Notes: generated by a model from the sequence alone, not told the origin. A stretch of 64,000 nucleotides of DNA from Rhizobium leguminosarum (GCF_001652265.1 NZ_LWBS01000011.1:124001-188000); one strand, 5' to 3'. Numbered from the stretch's first letter, positions 42,601-52,121 are shown. Made by a program: numbers and translations.

Positions 42601-43541
42601 GCCTTGCGGCCCAGTTCAAGCAGTCGCGTCATCGAGATCGATCCCACAGGTGCCTTTTGCGCATCCTGCACCGCCGCCTCGTCGACCCCCTGCCAGATCA
42701 TCTCGGCCAGCGCATCGCGCAGGCTGAGCGATTGCGGCAGGGCATAGGCAAGACCGTTCTTGGCCGGCTCCATGCTTTCCTTCAGCGGCAGCAGCGACAT
42801 CAGCTTCAGCGCCCGGTCGGAGGTGCCGGTCAATTGCTGCACGAAGGGATCGGCGGGTTCGGTGAGGATCTTTTCCGGCGTCGAGCATTGCAGCAATCTG
42901 CCCTCGCTCATCACCGCGATCTGGTTGCCGAGGTGGAAGGCCTCATCCATGTCGTGGGTGACGAGAATGACCGTCGTGCCGAACTGCTTCTGGATCGCCA
43001 AGAGGTCGTCCTGCGCCTTGCCACGGATGACCGGATCGAGCGCGCCGAAGGGTTCGTCCATCAACAGCAGCTCCGGTTCGGCCGCCAGCGCCCGGGCGAC
43101 GCCGACGCGCTGCTGCTGGCCGCCAGAGAGCTGATGCGGATATTTATCGGCAAAGGTTGCCGGATCGAGGTTGAAGAGCCCGAGCAGTTCCTCGACGCGT
43201 TTGGCGATGCGGGCGGAATCCCAATCGAGAAGCTGCGGCACGGTGGCGATATTCTGCGCCACGGTCCGGTGCGGAAACAGGCCGTGCCCCTGGATCGCAT
43301 AGCCGATCTTGCGGCGAAGCTCGGTCACCTCAACGTCCATCACATTCTGCCCGCCGACTGAGATTTCGCCTTCGGTGATCGGCACCAGCCGGTTGATCAT
43401 CCGCATCAGCGTCGATTTGCCGGAGCCAGATGTGCCGACGATGACGGTGATCTCGCCCTTCTCGACGCTCATCGAGACGTTGTCGACGACGGTGGCCGTG
43501 CCGTAGCGCTTGGTGACGTTCCTGATCTCGATCATGGTCAT
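42597..43541 (-). CDS. Compatible-solute ABC transporter ATP-binding protein (OsmV/OpuCA type)
   Basis: This 314-aa ATPase has Walker A VGTSGSGKST, signature LSGGQQQRVGVARALA, Walker B LLLMDEPFGALDP and switch histidine VTHDMDEAF. The Q-loop segment RKIGYAIQGHGLFPHRTVAQNIA has the diverged IQ form seen in OpuCA-like proteins. The C-terminal ~70 residues are shorter than tandem CBS domains, so ionic-strength sensing through CBS is unlikely. Overlaps of four bases with both neighbours indicate coupled translation. Confidence 0.9.
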   Translation of the reverse strand: MTMIEIRNVTKRYGTATVVDNVSMSVEKGEITVIVGTSGSGKSTLMRMINRLVPITEGEISVGGQNVMDVEVTELRRKIGYAIQGHGLFPHRTVAQNIATVPQLLDWDSARIAKRVEELLGLFNLDPATFADKYPHQLSGGQQQRVGVARALAAEPELLLMDEPFGALDPVIRGKAQDDLLAIQKQFGTTVILVTHDMDEAFHLGNQIAVMSEGRLLQCSTPEKILTEPADPFVQQLTGTSDRALKLMSLLPLKESMEPAKNGLAYALPQSLSLRDALAEMIWQGVDEAAVQDAQKAPVGSISMTRLLELGRKA

Positions 43542-44704
43542 GCGGCAGATCCCCGGATGCTTTCGATGACCGCATCGAGGATGACGGCCGATGAGAAGGC
43601 GAAGAAGACGGTCGGCACGGCGCCGAGCAGGACGAGGTCCATGGCCGTCTGGCCGAGCCCCTGGAAGATGAAGATGCCGAAGCCGCCGCCGCCGATCAGC
43701 GCGGCGATCGTCACCATGCCGATCGCCTGCACCAGCACGATACGGATGCCGGTGAGGATGACGGGAAAGGCGAGTGGCATATCGATGCCGGCCAGGATTT
43801 GTAAGCGTGTCAGCCCCATGCCGGCTGCAGCATCCCGCACCGAAGGGTCGACGCCCTGCAGGCCGACGACGGTATTGGCGACGATCGGCAGCAGCGAATA
43901 GAGCACCAGCGCAATCAAGGCAGGCGCCGTGCCGATGCCGCGAATGCCGATCGCGGCGGCGAGCGGCACATGGGTGGCGAGATAGCCGAGCGGCAGCATC
44001 AACAGGCCGAAGAGCGCCAGACTCGGGATCGTCTGGATGAGGCTGAGGCCTTGCAGCACGATGGCGCGTAGCTTCGGCACCCAGAAGCAGAGGATACCGA
44101 GCGGCAGGCCGAGAACAATGGCGATGGCAAGTGAGCCGAACGCCAAGAGCAGATGCGAGGTCGCCTCCGTCTCGAACTGCGGAGCCCGCGTCGAGAATTC
44201 CTTCATGATCGAAAGGCTGTCGAGCAGGCCGGAGGAGAGCGAGATGAAGAGCAGCGCCGTATAGGCTGCAAGGGCTGCGATCCGCATCCAGGGCGCCAGG
44301 CGGATCTTCACCAGCGCATCGGATATGACGAGGCCGATCACCGCAAACAGCACCCAGAAGCCACCGCCGGGCGTCATCCGCGCCACCGTGCTGCCGGGCG
44401 GCGTTGCCGCGGTCGAGACGAGGCCGATCGCAACGATCAGCGCCGCAAGACAGAGTGTCGCAATCGCAAGCCGCGCGATCGCATGGCGTAGGAACAGCGT
44501 GGCGAAGGCGGTGAGAAGGAGAAGGATGGTCAGGATGATGACGGAAGGCTGGGGAAGAAGCTGCATCAGCAGCATCGGCTTGCCGGCGGCGATGCGGTTT
44601 GCCTTCACGTAGATGAAGGGCATCAGTGCCGTCGCCGCGATGCCGCCGGCCACCAGAACCACGCCGAGCCGGTCCAGCCTGCGGACCGCTAAGGTTTCTG
44701 CCAT
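43538..44704 (-). CDS. Compatible-solute ABC transporter permease with N-terminal membrane extension (OsmY/YehY type)
   Basis: This 388-aa permease carries about four extra membrane helices in residues 1-170 before the canonical permease domain LLLAFGSLAIAIVLGLPLGILCFW and TAPALIALVLYSLLPIVANTVVGLQGVDPSVRDAAAGMGLT. That layout is typical of YehY-like permeases. The ATG at 44704 is preferred, following GGATTGGGA, although a TTG three codons upstream is in frame. The four-gene order is binding protein, long permease, ATPase, short permease. Confidence 0.88.
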   Translation of the reverse strand: MAETLAVRRLDRLGVVLVAGGIAATALMPFIYVKANRIAAGKPMLLMQLLPQPSVIILTILLLLTAFATLFLRHAIARLAIATLCLAALIVAIGLVSTAATPPGSTVARMTPGGGFWVLFAVIGLVISDALVKIRLAPWMRIAALAAYTALLFISLSSGLLDSLSIMKEFSTRAPQFETEATSHLLLAFGSLAIAIVLGLPLGILCFWVPKLRAIVLQGLSLIQTIPSLALFGLLMLPLGYLATHVPLAAAIGIRGIGTAPALIALVLYSLLPIVANTVVGLQGVDPSVRDAAAGMGLTRLQILAGIDMPLAFPVILTGIRIVLVQAIGMVTIAALIGGGGFGIFIFQGLGQTAMDLVLLGAVPTVFFAFSSAVILDAVIESIRGSAA

Positions 44705-44777
44705 GAATCCCAATCCTGTCTGGCCAACCCTGTCAGCAAAGGAGGCTCCGCCCTTAATCGGGCGGAGCGGGCAATGA

Positions 44778-45686
44778 CTACTTCAGGAAGCCTTTTTCCT
44801 TGAGATAGGCTTCGGCGACGGACTTTGCCGGCTCGCCATCGACCTGGATCTTGGCGTTGAGCTTGCGCAATTCGTCGGCAGTCAGGCTCTTGAAGATCGG
44901 CGAGAGCACTTCCTCGATCTTCGGATTGGCCTTCAACACCTCTTCGCGGATGATCGGCGTCGGGGCATAGACCTGCTGCACGTTCTTGTCGTCTTCGAGA
45001 ACGGTGAGTTCGGCCGCTTCGATGGCGCCGTCGGTGCCGTAGACCATGGCGGTGTTGACGCCGTTCGTCTGGTCGGCGGCCGCCTTGATCGTTGCCGCCG
45101 TGTCGCCGCCGGAAAGAACGACCATTTGGTCGGGCTTCAACTGGAAGCCGTAGGTCGTCTGGAAGGCGGGAAGCGCGCCGGCTGAATTGACGAATTCGGC
45201 GGAGGCGGCAAGCTTGGCGGCACCGCCGCCGGCAACCCATTTGCCGAAGTCGGTGAGGCTCTTCAGCTTGTTCGGGCCGGCGACGTCGCTGCGCACGGCG
45301 AGCGCCCAGGTGTTGTTGGCAGGCGACGGCGTCAGCCAGACGATCTTGTTGGCATCGTAATCGAGCTTCTTCGCCAGCTCATAGCCCTGGTCGATGTTCT
45401 TCCAGGCGGCGTCATCGGCCTTGTTGAAGAAGAAGCCGGCATTGCCGGTATATTCGGGATAGATGTCGATTTCGCCTGCGGTGATCGCCTTGCGCACGAC
45501 GGGTGTCGCGCCAAGCGCGATGCGGTCCTGCGTCTTGATGCCGTTCGCTTCGAGAGCGAGCGCGATGACGTTGCCGAGCAGCGTGCCTTCCGTGTCGATC
45601 TTCGACGAGACGACGATGTCGGCAGCATGGGCCGCACCCGCTGCGAAGGCGGAGAGCGAAACGGCAAGTGCGAGTTTCTTCAGCAT
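44778..45686 (-). CDS. Compatible-solute ABC transporter, periplasmic binding protein (OsmX/YehZ type)
   Basis: This 302-aa protein has a Sec signal peptide (MLKKLALAVSLSAFAAGAAHA, cleavage at about residue 21). The mature domain begins DIVVSSKIDTEGTLLGNVIALALEANG, followed by EIDIYPEYTGNAGFFF, the conserved ligand motif of OpuAC-type betaine/choline binding proteins (YPEYTG). It is the first gene of the leftward operon. A GGGGA stretch precedes the ATG. The ligand is inferred from family. Confidence 0.9.
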   Translation of the reverse strand: MLKKLALAVSLSAFAAGAAHAADIVVSSKIDTEGTLLGNVIALALEANGIKTQDRIALGATPVVRKAITAGEIDIYPEYTGNAGFFFNKADDAAWKNIDQGYELAKKLDYDANKIVWLTPSPANNTWALAVRSDVAGPNKLKSLTDFGKWVAGGGAAKLAASAEFVNSAGALPAFQTTYGFQLKPDQMVVLSGGDTAATIKAAADQTNGVNTAMVYGTDGAIEAAELTVLEDDKNVQQVYAPTPIIREEVLKANPKIEEVLSPIFKSLTADELRKLNAKIQVDGEPAKSVAEAYLKEKGFLK

Positions 45687-46156
45687 GGAAAGTCCCCTTT
45701 TTCAAAAACCGTTGACCTACAGCGCCGCATGTCTTTCAGACGTGCAAGGACGTTGTAGCACTTTGAATTGCTGCATAATTTTATCTTAAATCGATACCGA
45801 TTTAAGGAATTATGCAGTGGCCCAAGCTCCGGACAGGAGGCCTGCGCATAGGAAATCCGCCGGCGAAGGCGGTGAGGCCGCCATCATGCCGGAATTGCGT
45901 GCGTGATGGAAATAGCGTGCATGCCCGAAAAATCGATGCAAGCCCCCTCCAGTATTTGCGGTCGCGGCACGATTATGGCGGCGAATGCACCTCCGCGCGC
46001 GGAAAGGCATTCCCTTTTCCAAGGCCGGCGCGATTTGTTTTTGTCCCCTTGCGTGTTTCCACGATATTCCCAGGCTCTGTTGCGGATTCTCGCCGCCCGG
46101 ATTTTTCTATGGTCGAACGATAGCCCGGCTCTCCGGAGGCAGGGATATCTTTTTTC
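45687..46156. other. Divergent intergenic region of the osmoprotectant operon and LysR-type gene
   Basis: The 470-bp gap has no convincing gene. An A/T-rich patch at about 45765-45815 (with TTTATCTTAAATCGATACCG) is the likely leftward promoter region, and the rightward promoter lies nearer 46156. Confidence 0.45.
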
Positions 46157-47455
46157 ATGAACACATCATATCGTCCGGTTTTTCCAGCACTTTCCGGAGG
46201 TGGCCGTTTGCATCTTGGTGCCCTGTTCATCGCAAGCCATGTCCTGATCTCCGGTTCGGTCCGCGAGACCGCGCGGCGTTTCCAGCTGTCGCCCTCCACC
46301 GTCTCGACGGCAATTCATAATCTTGAGACCGAACTGGCGATGAAGCTGACGGAACGCGCCTCCGGCGAGCTGGCGACGCTGATTGCGAGCGGCAGGGTGC
46401 TGGAAGGCCTGGAGCCGATCATGGCTGCGATCGGTGAGCTCGGCCAATGGGCCGGTCACGACGGCGCCGGCGCCGAGATCGACGAGGCCTGGACATCCCG
46501 CCTTCCCGTCAAGATCGTCACGATGGAGCGTTTTCTCGAAGTTGCCGACCAGGGCAGCATCAACCGGGCCGCCCGCCGCCTTCGCCTCGGTCAGCCGCAG
46601 CTTTCGCTTCAGCTTGCCAATCTTGAGAAATTTCTGAGGCACCGCCTGTTCGAGCGGCAGGCGCAGGGATCGGTGCTGACGGAGGAGGGCAGGCGCGCCT
46701 ACCAGATCTTCATGGCGATCAGCCAGGCGTGGAACGATCTCAAATCGTCGGCCGACGAGCGTTATCGGCGCACTGCCCGGTCGCTGCGCATCGGCTCGAT
46801 CATTCCGACCGGATCGGAAAGCTGGGTGGCACGCTGCCTGGGATCGCTGGTCTCCGAATGGAATGCGCGCCGCAACAACAATGCGATCTCGCTGGTGTCG
46901 ATGACCGCCGACGATCTGCGCGAGGCGCTGAAGAACGGCCGCATCGATGTCGCAATCCTGGATTCGGTCTTCGGCCTCGAAAGCTTTCGCCATCGCGAAC
47001 TGCTGCAGACCGATATGGTGGTGATCGCGCCGCCGGATAGTACGGAGACCAGTGTCGCCGATCTCGTCGCCGGCCACGCGATCTGCATGCCGAGCCCGCG
47101 CACCGGCCTCGGCCATGCGGCCATGGCCTTCAGCTATGAACGCGCGCCCAACCGGCGACGGCGCGGCCAGGATATCACCGCGGCAGATTCGCTGCCCGTG
47201 ATCGTCGACCTCGTCGCCAATCACGGTTACGTCTCTTTCCTCGGCCGGGTCAGCGCCATGCCGATCGCCGACAAGGTGCGCATCGTCGATCTCGACGAGC
47301 ATCTGCCGATGTCCTATCACGTCGCCTTCAACCATCGCAAAGCCGCCGCCGATGCCTGCACTGTCATCATCGAGGCGGCGGCGAGAATTACGTCGGAATC
47401 CGTCGTACGAACCATAAGGCCGGCGGATGCCGGAGCCAGGGAGACTGCAGCGTGA
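46157..47455 (+). CDS. LysR-type regulator with two tandem helix-turn-helix domains
   Basis: This 432-aa protein is longer than the usual ~300-aa LysR regulator. A first LysR-like HTH occupies about residues 20-75 (LFIASHVLISGSVRETARRFQLSPSTVSTAIHNLETELAMKLTER). A 40-residue linker follows, and a second typical HTH at about 117-180 (MERFLEVADQGSINRAARRLRLGQPQLSLQLANLEKFLRHRLFER). Then comes a LysR substrate-binding domain (ARSLRIGSIIPTGSESWVARCLG...). Two HTHs per chain could let a dimer contact four half-sites. It diverges from the osmoprotectant operon and overlaps the cutC start, so it may regulate either. Ligand unknown. Confidence 0.85.
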   Translation: MNTSYRPVFPALSGGGRLHLGALFIASHVLISGSVRETARRFQLSPSTVSTAIHNLETELAMKLTERASGELATLIASGRVLEGLEPIMAAIGELGQWAGHDGAGAEIDEAWTSRLPVKIVTMERFLEVADQGSINRAARRLRLGQPQLSLQLANLEKFLRHRLFERQAQGSVLTEEGRRAYQIFMAISQAWNDLKSSADERYRRTARSLRIGSIIPTGSESWVARCLGSLVSEWNARRNNNAISLVSMTADDLREALKNGRIDVAILDSVFGLESFRHRELLQTDMVVIAPPDSTETSVADLVAGHAICMPSPRTGLGHAAMAFSYERAPNRRRRGQDITAADSLPVIVDLVANHGYVSFLGRVSAMPIADKVRIVDLDEHLPMSYHVAFNHRKAAADACTVIIEAAARITSESVVRTIRPADAGARETAA

Positions 47456-48177
47456 CGATCTTGCTTGAGGTATGCGTGGACAGCGCCGAGGGTCTCGCCG
47501 CCGCGATCGAAGGTGGGGCCGGGCGCATCGAACTCTGCTCGGCGCTGGAACTCGGCGGCTTGACGCCGCTGCCGAGCCTGACGCGGATCGCCGCCCGGGC
47601 ACCCATTCCGGTTTACGCGATGATCCGCCCTCATGCCGGCCCATTCATCTTCGATGGGGCAGACGAGGAGGCGATGATGATCGATATCGATGCCGTGCGC
47701 ACATCGGGCCTTGCCGGCGTCGTCATCGGCGCCAACCGGCCGGATGGTACGCTCGACATGCCGTTGATCCATCGTTTGAAAGCGCATGCCGCAGGCCTCG
47801 GCTCGACGCTGCATCGCGCTTTCGATCTGGTGCCGGATGCCGATCAGGCGCTGGAGCAGGCGGTCGAGCTCGGCTGCGAACGCATCCTGACCTCCGGCTG
47901 CGCGCTGAAGGCGGCCGATGGCCTCGACACGCTGAAGCGCATTTCGGCAAAGGCCGCCGGCCGCATCGCCATCATGCCCGGCAGCGGCATCCGCCCTACC
48001 AATGTCGGCGAGATATTGAAGGCGACCGGCGCCCGCGAGGTCCACGGTTCCTGCAGCTCGCCGGTCGAAAGCGCCGATCCGCGCGCCGTTGCCTTCGGCT
48101 TCGAGGCGAAAAGCACGAACAAGACGGATGTCGCCGTTGTGAGGCAAATGCGCAGAGCGATCGAAGCGGGAGTTTAG
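47452..48177 (+). CDS. cutC: CutC family protein
   Basis: This 241-aa TIM-barrel protein begins ILLEVCVDSAEGLAAAIEGGAGRIELCSALELGGLTPL and has IPVYAMIRPHAGPFIF, STLHRAFDLVPD, ERILTSGCALKAADG and IMPGSGIRPTNVGEI, all diagnostic of CutC. The family was named for copper homeostasis, but its biochemical role is uncertain. A GTG start overlaps the stop of the LysR-type gene (GTGA), so it is translated from that message. A repeat follows the stop. Confidence 0.9.
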   Translation: MTILLEVCVDSAEGLAAAIEGGAGRIELCSALELGGLTPLPSLTRIAARAPIPVYAMIRPHAGPFIFDGADEEAMMIDIDAVRTSGLAGVVIGANRPDGTLDMPLIHRLKAHAAGLGSTLHRAFDLVPDADQALEQAVELGCERILTSGCALKAADGLDTLKRISAKAAGRIAIMPGSGIRPTNVGEILKATGAREVHGSCSSPVESADPRAVAFGFEAKSTNKTDVAVVRQMRRAIEAGV

Positions 48178-48184
48178 CGACCGC

Positions 48185-48345
48185 GGCTTGCCCCTCATCC
48201 GGCTGCCGCCACCTTCTCCCCGCTTGCGGGGCGAAGGGACATGCCGCGCCCTATCCGTCCCCCGCCCCCGTCTCGCAGGGCACGTCCCCTCGCCCCGTCA
48301 GAACGGGGAGAGGGTTAGGGTAAGGGTTAGGGTGAGGGGCAGCCG
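48185..48345. repeat. Rhizobial interspersed palindromic repeat, copy 5
   Basis: From GGCTTGCCCCTCATCCGGCT through CTTCTCCCCGCTTGCGGGG to CGTCAGAACGGGGAGAGGGT and GGGTGAGGGGCA. A GGTTAGGGT unit is doubled (GGTTAGGGTAAGGGTTAGGG), suggesting slippage. It separates convergent cutC and the alcohol dehydrogenase gene. Confidence 0.72.
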
Positions 48346-48394
48346 CCGGCGCGAAGCGGACGGAAATCACGCCACGCTTTCGCTGGAAATTGCC

Positions 48395-49414
48395 CTAACC
48401 ACCAATACTGATCACAGCCTTGATCAGCCCATTCTTCTCATGCGCCCAGCGCGCGAGATCGCGCGGCGCATCGGCAAGCGTCGTGCGGTGGGTGATGAGT
48501 TTGTCCACCGGCACAAGCCCTTTGGCGATCGAATCCGCCACATGCTCGAAATCGACGCGGGTGGCGTTGCGGCTGCCGATTACCGTCATCTCGCGCTTGT
48601 GGAATTCGGGATCGGAAAAGCGGATATCGTCCTTGACGACGCTGACCAGCACCAGCGCGCCGCCATGGGCGACGAAGGAGAAGGCCTTTTCCATCGAAGG
48701 GCCGTACCCCGTCGCATCGAAGACCACGTCGAAACCGTCGCCGTTGGTCTTGTCGCGAACGGCTTCCGCTGTCGCCTCGTTGGCAACGATGCCGGAGGTG
48801 AAGCCGAAACGCTCGGATGCCATCTGCAGCCGCTCCGCGCTGGTATCGAGCAGCGTCACCTCATGGCCGGCGATGCGCGAGAAGATCGCTGCCCCAAGCC
48901 CGATCGGCCCGGCGCCGATGACGAGCGCCCGCGCTCCGGGGCCGGTCATCGAACGGCGCACCGCATGGGCGCCGATTGCCAGAAACTCGGTCGTCGCCGC
49001 CGCCTCGAGGCTTAAGCCATTGGCGGCATAGAGGTTCTCGGCCGGAACCGAAATCTCCTCGCAGAAGGCGCCGTCGGTATGGACGCCGAGCACCTTGATA
49101 TTGGTGCAGCAATTCGGCTTGCCCTGGCGGCAGGCAATACATTGCCCGCAGGAGAGATAGGGATTGACGATGACGGGCGCGCCGGCTGCGATAGTGACGC
49201 CATCACCCGCTTCCAGCACCGTCGCCGATATCTCATGCCCCATCACCCTGGGATATTCGAGGAAGGGATGTTTGCCCTCGAAAATGTGGTAGTCGGTGCC
49301 GCAGATGCCGACATGGCTGACGGCAAGCCGCACCCAGCCGGCGGCGGGAGCCGCAGGCGACGGACGCTCGACGACATCGAGCACGCCGGGCTCCCGGCAA
49401 AGAACTGCTTTCAT
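48395..49414 (-). CDS. Zinc-dependent MDR alcohol/polyol dehydrogenase
   Basis: This 339-aa medium-chain dehydrogenase has catalytic zinc ligands in GICGTDYHIFEG and VMGHEISATV. The structural zinc site is the four cysteines of CGQCIACRQGKPNCC, and the Rossmann motif is LVIGAGPIGLGAAIF. It resembles galactonate/sorbitol-type oxidoreductases. It is the last gene on the minus strand of the probable fucose cluster, downstream of the ABC transporter, with a repeat between. A plausible step is NAD-linked oxidation of a deoxy-sugar acid; the substrate is inferred. Confidence 0.85.
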   Translation of the reverse strand: MKAVLCREPGVLDVVERPSPAAPAAGWVRLAVSHVGICGTDYHIFEGKHPFLEYPRVMGHEISATVLEAGDGVTIAAGAPVIVNPYLSCGQCIACRQGKPNCCTNIKVLGVHTDGAFCEEISVPAENLYAANGLSLEAAATTEFLAIGAHAVRRSMTGPGARALVIGAGPIGLGAAIFSRIAGHEVTLLDTSAERLQMASERFGFTSGIVANEATAEAVRDKTNGDGFDVVFDATGYGPSMEKAFSFVAHGGALVLVSVVKDDIRFSDPEFHKREMTVIGSRNATRVDFEHVADSIAKGLVPVDKLITHRTTLADAPRDLARWAHEKNGLIKAVISIGG

Positions 49415-49479
49415 GACGGATCTCGCATTCTTCGTTCTTTACTTTCTGTCGTGCCACTGCTGTTCGGTTCGTGCCGATA

Positions 49480-49550
49480 GCTGCCCCTCACCCTAACCTA
49501 CCGGGGTCGAGACCCGTGGCTCGACCCCGGGTGGTGACGGCAGGCGGCGA
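49480..49550. repeat. Truncated rhizobial interspersed repeat, copy 6
   Basis: GCCCCTCACCCTAACCTACC is fused directly to the GGGGTCGAGACCCGTGGCTC / GACCCCGGG palindrome and GGCAGGCGG, lacking the middle of the longer copies. It separates the ADH and permease genes. Confidence 0.65.
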
Positions 49551-49565
49551 TCTTTCGCTCGCCTC

Positions 49566-50540
49566 TCAATTGCTCCGGCGGCGGCGCAGCTGGTCGAAGA
49601 ACACGATCACGATGATCAGCAGACCGGTGATGATGCGCTGCCAGAAGGAGTTGACGTTCAGAAGGTTCGCGCCGTTGTTGATGGTGGCGAGAATGAAGGC
49701 GCCGATCAGCGGGCCATGCACCGAGCCGACCGCGCCGAACAGGCTGGTGCCCCCGATGACGGAGGAGGCGATTGCCTGCAGTTCCCAGCCGTCGGCCTGC
49801 GTCGCGTTGCCGATCGCGATGCGCGAGGCGAGCAGCACGCCGACGAAAGCGGCGAAGGAGGCAGACAGGATATAGGCAAGATAGATCATACCCTTGACGT
49901 TGACGCCGGAAAGGCGCGCCGCTTCGGCATTCGAGCCGACCGCAAAGAGATAGCGGCCCCAGCGGCTCAGATGCAGGAAGATGAAGGAGGGGACAGCCAC
50001 CAGGATGACCATCCAGAACAGGCTTGGAATACTGAGCAGATCGGCGCGGGCGAAATTGCTGAAACCCTCATTGGTGATGCTGATCGTCGAGCCGTTGGTG
50101 ATCAGCAGGCCGATGCCGCGCAGCGAGGTCAGCGTTGCCAGCGTGATGATGAACGGCGGCAGGCCCATATGCACGATGCCGAAGCCATGGAAGCTGCCGA
50201 TCGCCACGCCCATGAGCAGCGTCAGCGCGATCGCAGCCCAGAGCGGCACGCCCGCCTGCAGCAGCCAGGCGATAATGACGGTGCAGAAGCCGACGATGGC
50301 GCCGACCGAAAGGTCGATGCCGGCGGTGATGATGACGAAGGTCTGGCCAAGCGAGAGGATTGCCGTCATCGCACCCTGACGCAGCAGGTTGGAGATGTTG
50401 AGCGGCGTCCAGAAGCTGACGGTAAAGATGCCGAGCAAGACCCAGAGGAAGAGCAGCAGGCCGATCAGCGTCAGGCCGAACAGGATGTTCATTTTCCGGC
50501 GCGGCGGCGGCGCGACGATTTCGGTGGGGGTGGCAGTCAT
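49566..50540 (-). CDS. Sugar ABC transporter permease (RbsC type)
   Basis: This 324-aa permease has about ten membrane segments and RbsC-family motifs: LSLGQTFVIITAGIDLSVGAIVGF, GLPPFIITLATLTSLRGIGLLITNG and LFAVGSNAEAARLSGVNVKGM. It forms a transporter with the double-ATPase and binding-protein genes upstream on the same strand. The neighbouring FucU, fucose-dehydrogenase-like AKR and UxaA-type genes suggest L-fucose or a similar 6-deoxy or C6 sugar. Confidence 0.88.
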   Translation of the reverse strand: MTATPTEIVAPPPRRKMNILFGLTLIGLLLFLWVLLGIFTVSFWTPLNISNLLRQGAMTAILSLGQTFVIITAGIDLSVGAIVGFCTVIIAWLLQAGVPLWAAIALTLLMGVAIGSFHGFGIVHMGLPPFIITLATLTSLRGIGLLITNGSTISITNEGFSNFARADLLSIPSLFWMVILVAVPSFIFLHLSRWGRYLFAVGSNAEAARLSGVNVKGMIYLAYILSASFAAFVGVLLASRIAIGNATQADGWELQAIASSVIGGTSLFGAVGSVHGPLIGAFILATINNGANLLNVNSFWQRIITGLLIIVIVFFDQLRRRRSN

Positions 50541-50567
50541 GAATTTTCTCCCTCTTATTCTTTTGGC

Positions 50568-52121
50568 TCAGACGCCGATCGCTTCGCTGAGCACTTCCTC
50601 ATGCGTCGCCGCGTGGAAATCATGGCTGGCGACGATTTTGCCGGCGCGGAAGACGTGCAGCCGGTCCGCCAGTTCGTAGACCTCGGGCAGATAGGAGGAG
50701 ATCAGGATGATGCCGGCGCCCTCCTTCAGAAGCTTGGCGAACAGCCGGTAGATTTCCGCCTTGGTGCCGACATCGACGCCGACGGTGGGCTCGTCGAAGA
50801 TGAAAAGCCTCGCGCCGTGGCTCAGCCACTTGCCGATGACGATCTTCTGCTGGTTGCCGCCCGACATGCTGGAAGCCGGAACGCGCCGGCTCGGCGTCTT
50901 GATGCTGAGATTGCGGATCTGCTGGTCGGCATTGGCCGATTCCCGTGCGTGGTTGATAACCGGCCCGTGGCTCAGCCGCCCGAACACCGGCAGGTTGATG
51001 TTGAGGCCGATCGACAGGTTGAGGCAAAGTCCCTGGTCGCGCCGGCTTTCCGGTGCCAGCGCAATGCCGAGCTCCATCGCCGTGCGTTCGTTGCGGATAT
51101 CGACAGGCTTGCTCATCCATTGGATATCGCCTGATGTCGTCGGCTGGCGGCCGTAGAGCCCGAGCGCGAATTCGCTGCGCCCGGCGCCGATCAGGCCATA
51201 GAGGCCGACGATCTGTCCGGATTTGACGCTGAGCGACACGTCTTCGAAACCCGGACCGGAGAGGCCGTTGACGGAAAGGATCGTCTCGCCGATCGCAATC
51301 TCTTCCTTGTGGTAGATCTGTTCGATCGAGCGGTTGATCATCAGTGCGATCAGTTCGGCGTCGTTGGTCTCGCCGATCAGGCGCGTGCCGACATGCGTGC
51401 CGTCGCGCAGCACCGAGACACGGTCGGCAAGCTCGAACACTTCCTCCATACGGTGGCTGATATAGACGATGGTGACGCCTTCGCCCTGCAGGCGGCGGAT
51501 GAGCTTGAAGAGCTGCGCCGATTCCTGGCGCGTCAGATAGGCTGTGGGTTCGTCGAAGATCAGGAACTGCGTGCCGCGCATCGCCGCGCGCGCCGTCGCC
51601 ACCAGCTGCTGCTGACCGATCGTCAGCGAGCTCAGCAGTGCCGCCGCAGGCAGGCCGAAGCCGAGATCGTCGAGCACGGCCTGCGCCATCTTCTCCATCT
51701 GCTTCTTGCGCATCAGGCCGAAGCGGTTGACCTCGTCGCCGAGGAAGAGATTGGCGGCGACCGTCAGGTGCCGGCAGAGCACGACCTCCTGGTGGACGGC
51801 GTTGATGCCGCGGGCGATCGCCTCGTTCGGCGTCGACAGCGCCACCGGCTGGCCGCACCACAGCACCTCGCCGGCCGTGCGGGTGATGACGCCTGTCAGC
51901 AATTTGATGAGGGTGGATTTGCCGGCGCCGTTTTCCCCGACGATGGCGTGGATTTCGCCGGCAAGGAAGGTCAGCGTCGCTGGCTTCAGCGCCTGCACAT
52001 GACCGTAATTCTTCTGCAAGCCCTTGAGTTCGAGGATAGGCGATCCGGCGGGAATTCGATTGGCTTCTTTCAGCGTCGCGCTGTCATCATGGCGATGACT
52101 GACCTCTTCCAGTCCGATCAT
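50568..52121 (-). CDS. Sugar ABC transporter ATP-binding protein, two-domain (RbsA type)
   Basis: This 517-aa protein has two nucleotide-binding domains. The first carries GENGAGKST, LTIGQQQLVATARAA and FLIFDEPTAYL. The second has a degenerate Walker A (GLIGAGRSE), a good signature MSGGNQQKIVIGKWL and FIFDEPTVGVD, as is usual for RbsA/MglA. The ATG at 52121 follows AAGGAGGAGAGG; the longer frame to 52166 is not supported. A strong hairpin separates it from the upstream binding-protein gene. Confidence 0.9.
   Translation of the reverse strand: MIGLEEVSHRHDDSATLKEANRIPAGSPILELKGLQKNYGHVQALKPATLTFLAGEIHAIVGENGAGKSTLIKLLTGVITRTAGEVLWCGQPVALSTPNEAIARGINAVHQEVVLCRHLTVAANLFLGDEVNRFGLMRKKQMEKMAQAVLDDLGFGLPAAALLSSLTIGQQQLVATARAAMRGTQFLIFDEPTAYLTRQESAQLFKLIRRLQGEGVTIVYISHRMEEVFELADRVSVLRDGTHVGTRLIGETNDAELIALMINRSIEQIYHKEEIAIGETILSVNGLSGPGFEDVSLSVKSGQIVGLYGLIGAGRSEFALGLYGRQPTTSGDIQWMSKPVDIRNERTAMELGIALAPESRRDQGLCLNLSIGLNINLPVFGRLSHGPVINHARESANADQQIRNLSIKTPSRRVPASSMSGGNQQKIVIGKWLSHGARLFIFDEPTVGVDVGTKAEIYRLFAKLLKEGAGIILISSYLPEVYELADRLHVFRAGKIVASHDFHAATHEEVLSEAIGV

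Noticed and set aside
48185..48345. CRISPR-like appearance of repeated GGTTAGGGT and palindromes
   Set aside because: There is no regular repeat-spacer pattern, and the block is a member of the interspersed repeat family.
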